Of a stretch of DNA of 64,000 nt, positions 1-9,600 are shown in pieces. The translations under genes and the position numbers were made by a program. Positions within the stretch are counted from its first letter, which is position 1. Each line of letters begins with the position of its first letter. The DNA is taken from the NCBI RefSeq assembly GCF_018986435.1, contig NZ_JAHMIN010000025.1, positions 48,469-112,468 on the forward strand, read 5' to 3'. Source of the DNA: Hahella sp. HN01. Lineage in GTDB: Bacteria > Pseudomonadota > Gammaproteobacteria > Pseudomonadales > Oleiphilaceae. Below the pieces are notes generated by a model. That model did not search any database. It worked only from the letters and a program-made list of their open reading frames with translations, and had not been told where the DNA came from.

Positions 1-2
1 AT

Positions 3-1658
3 ACGCATCACCGTCTGTACGGCCTGTTACTGCAACGCCTGCTGCGGGAACTGCATCAGGCCCGAGCGTCGCAGCCTGACGCCAAACCCTTGCGAATTCT
101 GGAGATCGGCGCCGGGGCCGGCATCCTTACCGACTGGATCGCCCCCGCGCTGCGTGAAGCGAACGTGGAGTACTGGTTCACCGATATCGGCCGCAGCTTC
201 GTGATGGCGGCGGAAGAACGCTTTCAGCAAGATCCCGATCTGGCGGGCAAAATGCGTTTCGCCAAATTCGACGCCTCGCTGCCGCCGGAGAAACAGGGGC
301 TGGACCCGCACAGTTTCGATCTGGTGATAGAACTGGACGCGGTGCACGCCACGGCGGACCTGCCCGCCACCATGCGCCAGACCCAACGTCTGCTGGCCCC
401 CGGAGGCCTGCTGTGCCTGCTGGAGTCCACCCACACTGAGCGCTGGACCAACATGGCCTATGGGCTGGCGGCGGGATGGTGGTATTTCGCCGACGGCCTG
501 CGGGAGAACTGTCCGCTCCTGTCCCTGCCGCAGTGGCGTGCGTTGCTGGAAGAGCTGGGCTATCAGAACGTGCGCGCTTTCCCCGGCGCAGATATGCGGC
601 CGGAAGAAGTCGACTGCGGCCTGATACTGGCCGCCGCTGGCGACGCCGACGTGGCGGAGCCGTTCGCCCTGGTCAGCCCCGACGCGGAACGGAGCGCCCG
701 CGACCGCAGCGCAAAACTGCGCCGACTGCGCAGCCTCGGCGCCCAGGTGATGACCTTGCAGACGGACATTGCCGACCTGGCGGCGCTACAGGAACAACTG
801 GCGCAGGCGCAACAACGCTTCGGCCCCATCAACGGTCTGATTCATTGCGCGGCCTCCGAAAACCGCGGCCCCATTCAGCTCAAACAACCTGATCCCGGCG
901 CGGGCGAGTTCGCCGCCAAGGCTCACGGCGTGCGCAATCTGCTGGCGACCTTGGCGGTCAAAGAGCTGGATTTTGTAGCGCTGTCCTCCTCCACCAGCGC
1001 CGTGGCTCCCGGGGTCGGCGACGCCGAATACTGCGCCTCCAACTCCTGCGTGGACGCCTTCGCCCATCAACTCCGCAGCCAGGGCGTAGCGGCCTTGTCC
1101 ATCAACTGGGAACGCTGGCGGCATGTGGGCATGGCCTGCGCCTATGAAGCGCTGTATCGCCAGAAAACCGGCCAGGACCCGGAGGGCGGCATGGACCCCG
1201 CCACCGGCGCCGACGCCTTCCTGCGCATGCTGTCCCAACGCGGCCTCAGTCAGGTGCTGATGTCCCGCCGCCATATCGACGTTCTGTTGCAGGACTCCCG
1301 CAACGTCAACCTGCAGCGCATCGTCGAGCAGAGCCGACTCAGCAACGCGGCTCAGGACGAGCAAGCCGGCGCCGATGCGCCCGCCACCGAGCTGGAACGG
1401 GACATCGCCGCCATCTGGCGCGAGGTGCTGGGAGTCAATCTGGTGGGACGACACGACAATTTCCATGATCTGGGCGGCGACAGCCTCATCGCCATCAAGA
1501 TGGCGTCGCGGCTGAAAAGCCGGTTCTCGCCCGATATCAGCATGCAGGCCCTGTTCGACTACCCCAGCGTGGCCGCCTTCGCTGAATGGCTGCAGCGCGC
1601 CTGTCCGGAAGCCGTGGACACGGACCTGTCGGAAGAAATGGATGAAGGGGTGCTGTGA
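3..1658 (+). CDS. Polyketide synthase C-terminal part (MT, KR remnant, ACP), 5' end outside window
   Basis: The frame is open from the first bases of the window, so the KS/AT part lies upstream. A methyltransferase domain comes first, with the SAM-binding EIGAGAG near base 105 and a later LLAPGGLL strand. A ketoreductase-like segment follows (about 640-1200). It keeps the Lys of FAAKAHG, a serine run SSS and YCASN, which match the K-S-Y-N catalytic set, but has no TGGxGGLG dinucleotide loop. A carrier domain ends the protein with LGGDSL (phosphopantetheine Ser at 1482-1484), then a short acidic tail. The stop overlaps the start of the next gene by one base (TGATG), so the two are translationally coupled. 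It probably supplies the acyl chain accepted by NRPS1, with the MT adding a carbon- or oxygen-linked methyl. Whether the KR reduces anything is doubtful. Confidence 0.9.
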   Translation, partial: THHRLYGLLLQRLLRELHQARASQPDAKPLRILEIGAGAGILTDWIAPALREANVEYWFTDIGRSFVMAAEERFQQDPDLAGKMRFAKFDASLPPEKQGLDPHSFDLVIELDAVHATADLPATMRQTQRLLAPGGLLCLLESTHTERWTNMAYGLAAGWWYFADGLRENCPLLSLPQWRALLEELGYQNVRAFPGADMRPEEVDCGLILAAAGDADVAEPFALVSPDAERSARDRSAKLRRLRSLGAQVMTLQTDIADLAALQEQLAQAQQRFGPINGLIHCAASENRGPIQLKQPDPGAGEFAAKAHGVRNLLATLAVKELDFVALSSSTSAVAPGVGDAEYCASNSCVDAFAHQLRSQGVAALSINWERWRHVGMACAYEALYRQKTGQDPEGGMDPATGADAFLRMLSQRGLSQVLMSRRHIDVLLQDSRNVNLQRIVEQSRLSNAAQDEQAGADAPATELERDIAAIWREVLGVNLVGRHDNFHDLGGDSLIAIKMASRLKSRFSPDISMQALFDYPSVAAFAEWLQRACPEAVDTDLSEEMDEGVL

Positions 1659-4600
1659 TGGAAGTGTACGCCTTTCTGCGGGAAGTCGAACAAAGCGGCG
1701 TGCAGCTTTGGAATGATAACGGGCAACTGCGCTACCGGGCTCCGAAAAACGCCATGACGCCGGAGCTGGTCGCCCGTCTCAAGACCATGAAGGAGACCAT
1801 TCTGCCCCTGCTGCCCAGGCAGCCTGCGCCGCCGCGATTGCAGGCGGTGGCTCCGCGCCGGGGCATTCCGCCGCGCGCCCCGGCTTACGCCAACAATGCG
1901 CCATTGACTCTGAATCAGATGGGACTCTGGTTCGTGATGGCCATGGCGGAGCCGCAGACCGGCCCAGTAGGCGATGCCGCCTACGATATACCTGGCGACG
2001 CCGCCTACAATATTCCCGAAGCGTTGCGCCTGGACGGCGTCATCGACGTCAGTCTGATGCGTCGCTGTCTGCAACGTATTGCGGACCGCCACGAAGCCCT
2101 GCGGGTCAGCTTTATTGAAGGGCCGGACGGGCCCCGTCAGCACATCGCCGAACAGGCGACCCTGTCGATGACCCAGGAGGACCTGAGCAGTCTGGAGCCC
2201 GGCGCGGCGGAGCGCGCCGCCGCCAGACTCGCGGATACGGAGGCCCTGGCCCCTTTCGATCTGGGACGCGCGCCCCTGGCCCGGGCGCGTCTGTTGAAAC
2301 TGGGACCGCAGCGCCACGTGCTGCTGTTTACCCTGCATCACATCATCGCCGACGGCTGGTCCAAGGGCATTCTCACTCGTGAGCTGATGACGCTTTACGC
2401 CGGTTCCGGCGAATTGCCGCCATTGTCCACCCAATACCCGGATTACGCCTGCTGGCAACAGCAAAGCTTCTTGCCAGCAGAGCTGCCCCGTCTGCGGGAA
2501 TACTGGCTGCCGCGCCTGCAGAACCTGCCGCCGCCCCCTGATCTGCCCTATGATCACCCGCGCCCCCGGCAACGCAGCTATCGCGGCGCCAGCCATTTCA
2601 TCACCCTGTCCGCGGACCGGGGCGACGCCCTGCAGGCCCTGGCCAAGCGACAGGGGTGCAGCCTGTTCATGGCCCTGCTGGCGATTTTCAACATACTACT
2701 GCAACGCTACAGCGGCGCCAGCGATCTGGTGGTGGGCACCCAGGTGGCCAACCGGGAGCGTCCCGAGCTGGAAAACGTGGTGGGCTTCTTCGTCAATACC
2801 CTGGCGCTACGGGTCGACCTCAGCCGGGTCGCCAATTACATCGAATTGCTGCAACAGTTGCGGGAAACCACCCTGGGCGCGTTCGCACATCAGGAAATGC
2901 CCTTCGATAAACTGGTGGAAGCATTGCAACCGGAGCGCCGCCCCGGCTACGAGCCCATCGCCCAGGTCATGTTCCTGTTGCAAAGCGCGCCCATGGAGAG
3001 CCTGCGACTGCCGCGCCTTACGATTGAATCCCTGCCGATCAACCGGGGCAGCGCCAAGTTCGATCTGTCGCTGCTGGTCACGGAGACCGATGGGGCCCTG
3101 CAATGCGAGTTTGAATACAGCCTCGACCTGTTTGAGTCAGGGACCATCGAGCGCATGGCCCGGTACTTCGCCACCCTGGTGGACAGCGTGATCATGGCGC
3201 CGCAAGCCGAGCTGGATCAGCTGACCATGATCGACGCCGAAGACCTGCGCCAGCTCCGCGCCTTCAACGAACACTGGCGCTCGCCGCCCGCCGCGGCGCG
3301 CCCGGTGGAGGAGCCCATTCTCGGAGACGACATCGTCAGTTGCTTTCGTCAGCAGGCGGTCCGCAATCCGCAGTTGACCGCCGTCATCGCCGACGACGGC
3401 GAGTTAAGTTACGCCGAGCTGGACCAACGCAGCGACGCGCTGGCGGCGCGCCTGCGCCATCAGGGCGCGTTGCCGGACCAACCGGTGGGTTTGTGCGTAC
3501 AACCCAGCGTCAATCTGATCATCGGCATCCTCGGCATCCTGAAAAGCGGCGCCGGCTATATGCCCATGGACATCGCCCACCCCCGCGCCCGCCTGCACCA
3601 TCAGATCCGCGACGCCAAGTTGAGCCTGATCGTGGTCGACCAGGCCACACTGAACCCCGCCCGCTCCACCGTGGCGCCTTATCCCGCCGAGCTGATCTGC
3701 ATTGAGCAGGCCCTGACCAAACCCGTGGCCGCGCCGACCAGCCCACTCGCCATACAACGCAGCCAACTGGCGTACATCATCTACACCTCCGGCTCCACCG
3801 GCGCCCCCAAAGGCAGTCAGGTGGAGCATCACAATGTGCTGAATCTGGTGGAAGGGCTGCGGGAGCTGGTTTATCAGAATTATCAGGAGCCGGTGTGCGT
3901 GGCGCTGCTGGCCAACCCCGTTTTCGACGCCTCGGTGCAACAGATCTTCGCCGCTCTGCTGCTGGGACATAAACTGCTGATCGTGTCGCCGGAGAAGCGT
4001 CTGGAGCCCGCCCGTCTGGCCCAGTGTTTTCTGGATCACAACGTGGCGGTGGCGGACTGCACGCCGAGCCTGCTGTCGATCATGACGGCGGACAGATTGC
4101 CGGCGACCCCCGGCTTGCGCCTGGACGCCCTGCTTACCGGCGGCGAGCCGCTGACGCGGGAGCTGGCGCAGTCGTTTTATCAGCAAAACCCCAGAGCCAC
4201 GCTGTTCAACGTCTATGGTCCTACAGAGTGCACCGTGGACGTGACCGCGCTGCGGGTTCCCCGGGACAATCCCTATCACTTTCCCATCGTTCCCATCGGG
4301 ACGCCCCTGCCCAACGCGCAGGCATTCATTCTGGACAGGTTCTGTCAGCCGGTTCCTCTGGGCGCCCCCGGCCAGATATTCATCGGCGGCGACCCGGTCG
4401 GCCGCGGCTATTTGAATCAACCCGCCCTGACCCGGGAAAAATTCTCCTATTACCCCGAAATTTCCGAACGCCGCCTGTACGCCACCGGCGACTGTGGACG
4501 CTGGCTTCCGGACGGGTCCATTCAATATCTCGGCCGCATGGATCAGCAGATCAAAATTCGCGGCCATCGGGTGGAGCCGGGAGAAATTGAGTCGCACTTA

Positions 4601-6553
4601 CGTCAGCATCCCGCGCTGGCGGAAGCCGCGGCGATCGCCCTGGAAACCGAACCGGGACGCCACGAACTGGCGGCCTATCTCACCCTGCGGGAAGAGGCGC
4701 AGGCGCCCGCGGTGGAGGCGCTGCGCAGCTTTCTGCAGGATCGCGTGCCGGACTATATGATTCCGACGCGCTGGTCGTTTCTGGAACAGATGCCGCTCAC
4801 CGCCAGCAACAAGATCGACCGTCGCGCCCTGCCGCAATGCGAAGCTACCGCTCCTGACCATGAGAAGCGCCCGCGCCGCGCCTCTGAGGGCGCCAGAGAA
4901 ACCGCGTTGGCGGAGGTCTGGGGCGGCGTGCTGAATGTCGCCGATATCAGCGCCCAGGACGACTACTTCGCCCTCGGCGGCGACTCCATCAAGGCGCTGC
5001 AGATCTCCGCGCGTCTGCGCCAGATCGGCTGGCGCATGGAAGTCAGACAGATTTTCGAATACCGCAGCATCGCCGAGCTGGCGCCGCAACTGCAGGCCAT
5101 CGTAGAGACCGTCGCCCTCAACGCCGCGCCGGCGGAAGCGCCGCTGACGGCGATCCAGCGCTGGTTCTTCAATCACTTTGAAGGCCGTCACGACCATTAC
5201 AATCAGGCGGTATTGCTGCGTCCGGCCCAGGCGCTGCAAATAGAGCCGCTGCAGCGCAGTCTGGCCGCCCTGCTGCGCCGCCACGGCGCGCTGCAACTGG
5301 CCTTCCAGGGCGAGCCGGACCAGTTGCGTCAGGTGCGAGTGGAAGTGGACCCTGACAGCATACTGAGTGTCGTTGATCTGCATCCCTTGCCTGACCCCAC
5401 AGATACCACAGCAGACCCGAACGCGGACCTCACGGCGCAAATGGAAGCCCATATGGCGGACCTGCAGACCCGCTTCAACCTGCGCAAAGGCGGCCTCTTC
5501 AAAGCAGCGCTGTATCGCCTGGGCGACGGCGAGCAACGTCTGTTTATGACCGCCCATCACCTGATCATGGACGCGGTGTCCTGGCGCGTGCTGCTGGAAG
5601 ACCTGACCCAGGCCTACGAACAGGCCGTCGACGGATCGGAGATTACCCTGACGCCAGTGACGGATTTCGCGCAATGGGCGCAGGCCGTCAACAGCGGCGC
5701 GCCGGTATTTTCCCAGAAAGAGCTGGATTACTGGCGGCGTCAGGAGAGCCTGCGCGCCAGTCAGCCAACGCCTGCGCGCCTGCAACGCCGTGACGCGGCC
5801 TACCACTACGTGGAAAGCCATCTTGACGGCGGCGCCACCGAACAATGGCTGCGCGACGCCAATCAAGGCTACCGCACCCGGGGAGACGAACTGCTCATCA
5901 CCGCTCTCCTGCGGGCGCTGATGCGACAAGAGCTGGCGGCGCCCAGCCTGTTGCTGGAAGGACATGGCCGCGAAGACCTGGGCACCGGTCTCGATATCTC
6001 GCGCACCCTGGGCTGGTTCACCAGTCTGTACCCCCTCGCCTTCGCGATTAACGCTGAAGACGAGATCGACCGCCAGATCAAGGTGGTGAAAGAGACCTTG
6101 CGCAGCGCGCCGCAACAGGGGGCGGGCTACGGCATCCTCCGCTACATGCGCGACCAGAAGAATATCGACAGCGACGACGCCATCGCCTTTGCGCCCTTGC
6201 CTGCGGTGGCGTTCAACTATCTCGGCCAGTTCGACCGCACTTTCACCGGCGACCTGTTCCAGCTGGCGGAAGAAAACGCCGGACCAACACGGGACCCGCA
6301 GGCGCTGAACCTGCAGGCGCTGGAAGTGGTGGCGCTGGTGCTGGACGGTTGCCTGCAGTTGCGTCTGACCGGCTGCGCCGGCTGTTTCAGCGCCGGCGAT
6401 CTGGTGAAGTTCGCGGAAGCGCTGATGGACGATCTGCGCCGCATCATCCGCCACGCCGCCGGCAAAACCGAAGCGGAGCTGACCCCGGCGGACATTGATT
6501 ATGACGGCTTCAACCTGGAGGAACTGGATGAGTTCATAGACCGGTTGAGTTAA
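1658..6553 (+). CDS. NRPS1: TubC docking domain-C-A(Gln)-T-E
   Basis: About 1631 residues. I take the ATG at 1658, not the in-frame GTG one codon earlier, because it gives the tight TGATG coupling. Residues 1-50 resemble a TubC N-terminal docking domain. The C domain (about 80-510) has intact HHIIADG at H227-G233. The A domain (about 555-1055) has YTSGSTG and the specificity code DAQDLGVVDK, which is the established glutamine code. The carrier Ser is about residue 1110 in LGGDS. The epimerization domain (about 1160-1600) has HHLIMDAVSW near H1300, EGHGRE and FNYLGQFD. The last 25 residues (TPADIDYDGFNLEELDEF) resemble a donor COM helix for NRPS2. It should condense the upstream acyl chain with Gln and epimerize it to D-Gln. 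Domain calls are sure; the substrate is inferred by hand alignment to GrsA. Confidence 0.95.
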   Translation: MEVYAFLREVEQSGVQLWNDNGQLRYRAPKNAMTPELVARLKTMKETILPLLPRQPAPPRLQAVAPRRGIPPRAPAYANNAPLTLNQMGLWFVMAMAEPQTGPVGDAAYDIPGDAAYNIPEALRLDGVIDVSLMRRCLQRIADRHEALRVSFIEGPDGPRQHIAEQATLSMTQEDLSSLEPGAAERAAARLADTEALAPFDLGRAPLARARLLKLGPQRHVLLFTLHHIIADGWSKGILTRELMTLYAGSGELPPLSTQYPDYACWQQQSFLPAELPRLREYWLPRLQNLPPPPDLPYDHPRPRQRSYRGASHFITLSADRGDALQALAKRQGCSLFMALLAIFNILLQRYSGASDLVVGTQVANRERPELENVVGFFVNTLALRVDLSRVANYIELLQQLRETTLGAFAHQEMPFDKLVEALQPERRPGYEPIAQVMFLLQSAPMESLRLPRLTIESLPINRGSAKFDLSLLVTETDGALQCEFEYSLDLFESGTIERMARYFATLVDSVIMAPQAELDQLTMIDAEDLRQLRAFNEHWRSPPAAARPVEEPILGDDIVSCFRQQAVRNPQLTAVIADDGELSYAELDQRSDALAARLRHQGALPDQPVGLCVQPSVNLIIGILGILKSGAGYMPMDIAHPRARLHHQIRDAKLSLIVVDQATLNPARSTVAPYPAELICIEQALTKPVAAPTSPLAIQRSQLAYIIYTSGSTGAPKGSQVEHHNVLNLVEGLRELVYQNYQEPVCVALLANPVFDASVQQIFAALLLGHKLLIVSPEKRLEPARLAQCFLDHNVAVADCTPSLLSIMTADRLPATPGLRLDALLTGGEPLTRELAQSFYQQNPRATLFNVYGPTECTVDVTALRVPRDNPYHFPIVPIGTPLPNAQAFILDRFCQPVPLGAPGQIFIGGDPVGRGYLNQPALTREKFSYYPEISERRLYATGDCGRWLPDGSIQYLGRMDQQIKIRGHRVEPGEIESHLRQHPALAEAAAIALETEPGRHELAAYLTLREEAQAPAVEALRSFLQDRVPDYMIPTRWSFLEQMPLTASNKIDRRALPQCEATAPDHEKRPRRASEGARETALAEVWGGVLNVADISAQDDYFALGGDSIKALQISARLRQIGWRMEVRQIFEYRSIAELAPQLQAIVETVALNAAPAEAPLTAIQRWFFNHFEGRHDHYNQAVLLRPAQALQIEPLQRSLAALLRRHGALQLAFQGEPDQLRQVRVEVDPDSILSVVDLHPLPDPTDTTADPNADLTAQMEAHMADLQTRFNLRKGGLFKAALYRLGDGEQRLFMTAHHLIMDAVSWRVLLEDLTQAYEQAVDGSEITLTPVTDFAQWAQAVNSGAPVFSQKELDYWRRQESLRASQPTPARLQRRDAAYHYVESHLDGGATEQWLRDANQGYRTRGDELLITALLRALMRQELAAPSLLLEGHGREDLGTGLDISRTLGWFTSLYPLAFAINAEDEIDRQIKVVKETLRSAPQQGAGYGILRYMRDQKNIDSDDAIAFAPLPAVAFNYLGQFDRTFTGDLFQLAEENAGPTRDPQALNLQALEVVALVLDGCLQLRLTGCAGCFSAGDLVKFAEALMDDLRRIIRHAAGKTEAELTPADIDYDGFNLEELDEFIDRLS

Positions 6554-6587
6554 CCCGTTCCGCTCGTATGGGAAGACGTGCGGGAAA

Positions 6588-6627
6588 ACGCCTTCAGCGG
6601 TCGCAAAGTCCGCGCCGCTGAAGGCGT
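6588..6627 (+). promoter_or_regulatory. Perfect inverted repeat between NRPS1 and NRPS2
   Basis: Two 13-base arms (6588-6600 and 6615-6627; left arm ACGCCTTCAGCGG) flank a 14-base loop in the 116-base gap between NRPS1 and NRPS2. No U-run follows, so it is not a classical terminator. It could act as an mRNA stability or partial attenuation hairpin that sets the NRPS1:NRPS2 ratio. The pairing is directly visible; the function is inference. Confidence 0.5.
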
Positions 6628-6669
6628 CAGATCCAGAAGTCCCTGAACAACAAGAATCGGACAAGGACC

Positions 6670-9600
6670 ATGACAGTTACCAAGAAGGACATCAAGAACA
6701 TCTACCCCCTGACGCCGGTGCAGGAAGGCATGCTGTTTCATGCGCTGCTGGAGCCCGAATCCAGCGCCTATTTCCAGCAGACCGCCTGGCGGCTGCGGGG
6801 CGAACTGGACGCAGACGCCTTTGAACAGGCCTGGCGTCTGCTGGCGCAGCGCCACGATCTGCTGCGCACCCTGTTTTCCCATCAGCAGAGCGACCAGCCC
6901 CTGCAAATCGTGCTGCATCAGCTGCCTCCGCACATCGAGCGCCAGGACCTGCGCCATATCGACTCCCTGCGCGCTGACGCCTATTGCCGCCATTTTCGCG
7001 ACAACGAACGCCGTCAGGGTTTCGACCTGACCCAGGGGCCGTTGTGGCGCATCAGCCTGCTGCGCCTGGAAGATAATCTATGGGAAGTGGTGTGGAGCCA
7101 TCATCACATCCTGCTGGACGGATGGTCCTATGGATTACTGCTGAGCGAACTGCTTGCGACCTATCGCAGCCTGTGTAAGGACGAGGACGCTGAGGCGCAG
7201 CTCAACCTCACGCCGACGCCCCCGTTCAGCCGATATGCGCGCTGGCTGGCGGCCCAGGATCAGGACGCCTCGGCGCAATACTGGCGGACCTACATGGAAG
7301 GCTTCACAGAGCCAACGGAGCCGCCGTTTCGCAAATACCACGCGGACGCCCAGCCGGAAAGCGCCGAACTGAGCTTCCAGTTGAGCCGGGGCCAGACCGA
7401 GCGCCTGCAAAGCCTGTGCGCGCAACATGGGATTACCCTCAACGCCCTGTTGCAGGCGACCGTGGCGACCCTGCTGGCGCGTTGCTGCGATCAGGAAGAC
7501 GTGGCCTTCGGAACCGTGGTGTCCGGCCGGCCGGCGGATCTGGCGGGCGTGGAAAACATGGTGGGGCCTTTTATCAACACCGTCCCCTGCCGGATTCGTG
7601 TCGCTCCCGATTACAGCCTGCTGCAACTGGCGCAGACGCTGCAGCAGCGTCATCTGGCGTCCGCCCCCCATCACTACTATCCCCTGGCTAAAATTCAGGC
7701 CGCCGCCGGTTTCGCCGGTCAGGATCAGGGCCTGTTCAATCTGGTGATGGCGGTGGAGAACTATCCGGTGGATGCCCTGGTGAAACGGGCCGCCGATCAG
7801 TCCGACCTGGGTTTCACCGTGGAGGACGTGTTCAGCTTCGAAAAAACCCATTACGACTTCGACCTGCAATTCATGCCCGGGGAGCGCCTGCAAGGCAAAC
7901 TGATCTACAACCGCAGTCGCTACGAACCCGCTTACGTGGAGTCTATTCCACTTATATTTCAGACTATTATCGAATCTTTCTGCAGTAATATCGAGGTTAA
8001 GATCGCCGCCATCCCCCTGCTTTCCGAAGCCAGTCTGGAGCTGCTGCGGGACGTTTGCGAGGGGCTGTCCTGGCGGCCGGACAGCGACACCCTGATTGAC
8101 CGTTTCCTGCGTCAGGCCCAGGCCTCGCCTCAGCGCATTGCGGTCAGCGACAGCGACAGCGACGCGCAACTGAGTTATGAAGCCCTGCGCGAAGCCGCCA
8201 ACCGACTCGCGCGCCGCCTGGCGGAACAGAACGTCGCCGACGACGAGCCCGTCGGCCTGTGCACCAGCCGCTCCGTTAATCTGGCGGTGGGGGCTCTGGG
8301 AATACTGAGCGCCGGCGGGGCTTATCTGCCTCTGGATATCGCGCAGCCGGAAGCGCGTCTGCGCCAGCAAATCGTCGACAGCGGCTTGCGCGTCATCGTG
8401 GCGGATAACGCCACCCTGGCGGCGCTACGGGACATTGACGCCGGCGCCCCCGTGCAGATCCTTGCGCTGCCGGATGCGGACCAGCATCTGGAAGCCGCGC
8501 CGGAATTGGAGCTGCAACGGACCCTGCGTCCCGACCAGCTCGCCTATGTGATTTACACGTCTGGCTCCACCGGCGTCCCCAAAGGCGTCGCCGTCGAACA
8601 TCGCAACGTGGTCAACCTCAACGACGCGCTCTGGGATATCGCCTACCGCCGTTACAGCCGCCCCGTCAACGTGGCGCTGCTGGCCAACGCCGTGTTCGAC
8701 GCCAGCGTGCAACAGCTGTTTCCCGCCCTGCTGCACGGACACAGACTGCTGGTGGTGGATCAGGACACGCGGCAGGACGCCGCCCGTCTCACCGACCTGT
8801 TCATCCAGCAGCGCATCACGCTCAGCGACTGCACGCCCACCTTACTGGCGCTGTGGCTGCCGGAGCTGGCGCGGCGCAGCGACGAACTGGCGCTGGACAC
8901 TCTGCTGGTGGGCGGCGAGGCCCTGCCCAGCGCGTTGGCGCAGGCCGTTGGCGAGGCCCTGCCCGCCGTACGCCTGATCAACGTTTATGGGCCGACCGAA
9001 TGCTGCGTGGACGCCACCGCCTACGTCATCGACAGCAAGCGCCTGCCGCATTCACCTTATGTTCCCATCGGCCAGCCCCTGCGCAATACCCGCACCTGGG
9101 TGCTGGATCGCCATGGCGCGCCGGTCCCGGCGGGGGTTCCCGGCGAAATTGTTCTGGCTGGCGCAGGGGTCAGCCGAGGGTATTTGAACCGGCCGGAGCT
9201 GAACGGAGAGAAGTTCGTCTTCCTCGCTTCTCCCTGTTCCGCTTCCGGTGCGGTTCGCTTTTACAAAAGCGGCGACCGCGGTCGCTGGACCATGGACGGC
9301 GCGCTGGAGTTCCTGGGACGCATGGACGATCAGGTGAAAGTGCGCGGCCATCGTATCGAATTAGGAGATGTGGAGTCCCATCTGCGCAGCCATCCCGATG
9401 TAGAGCAGGCGGCGGCATTGCTCGTCGCCCCTGACTCGGAGAATACAGCCGCCAGCGCTGAGCTAATCGCTTACATTGTTTTAAAACAAGAAGTTGGCGC
9501 AGATACTTTAAGAAGATACTTACAAGAACGTTTGCCGAAATACATGCTGCCCAGCGGCTATGTCGCCCTGGACGCGCTGCCCCTGAACGCCAGCGGCAAG

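Noticed and set aside
3404..6664. Long open frames on the minus strand opposite NRPS1, including one of nearly 690 codons
   Set aside because: They follow from the strong GC bias at third positions of the real gene. They have no recognisable domains, and composition is Gln/Arg/Ala/Val-rich filler.
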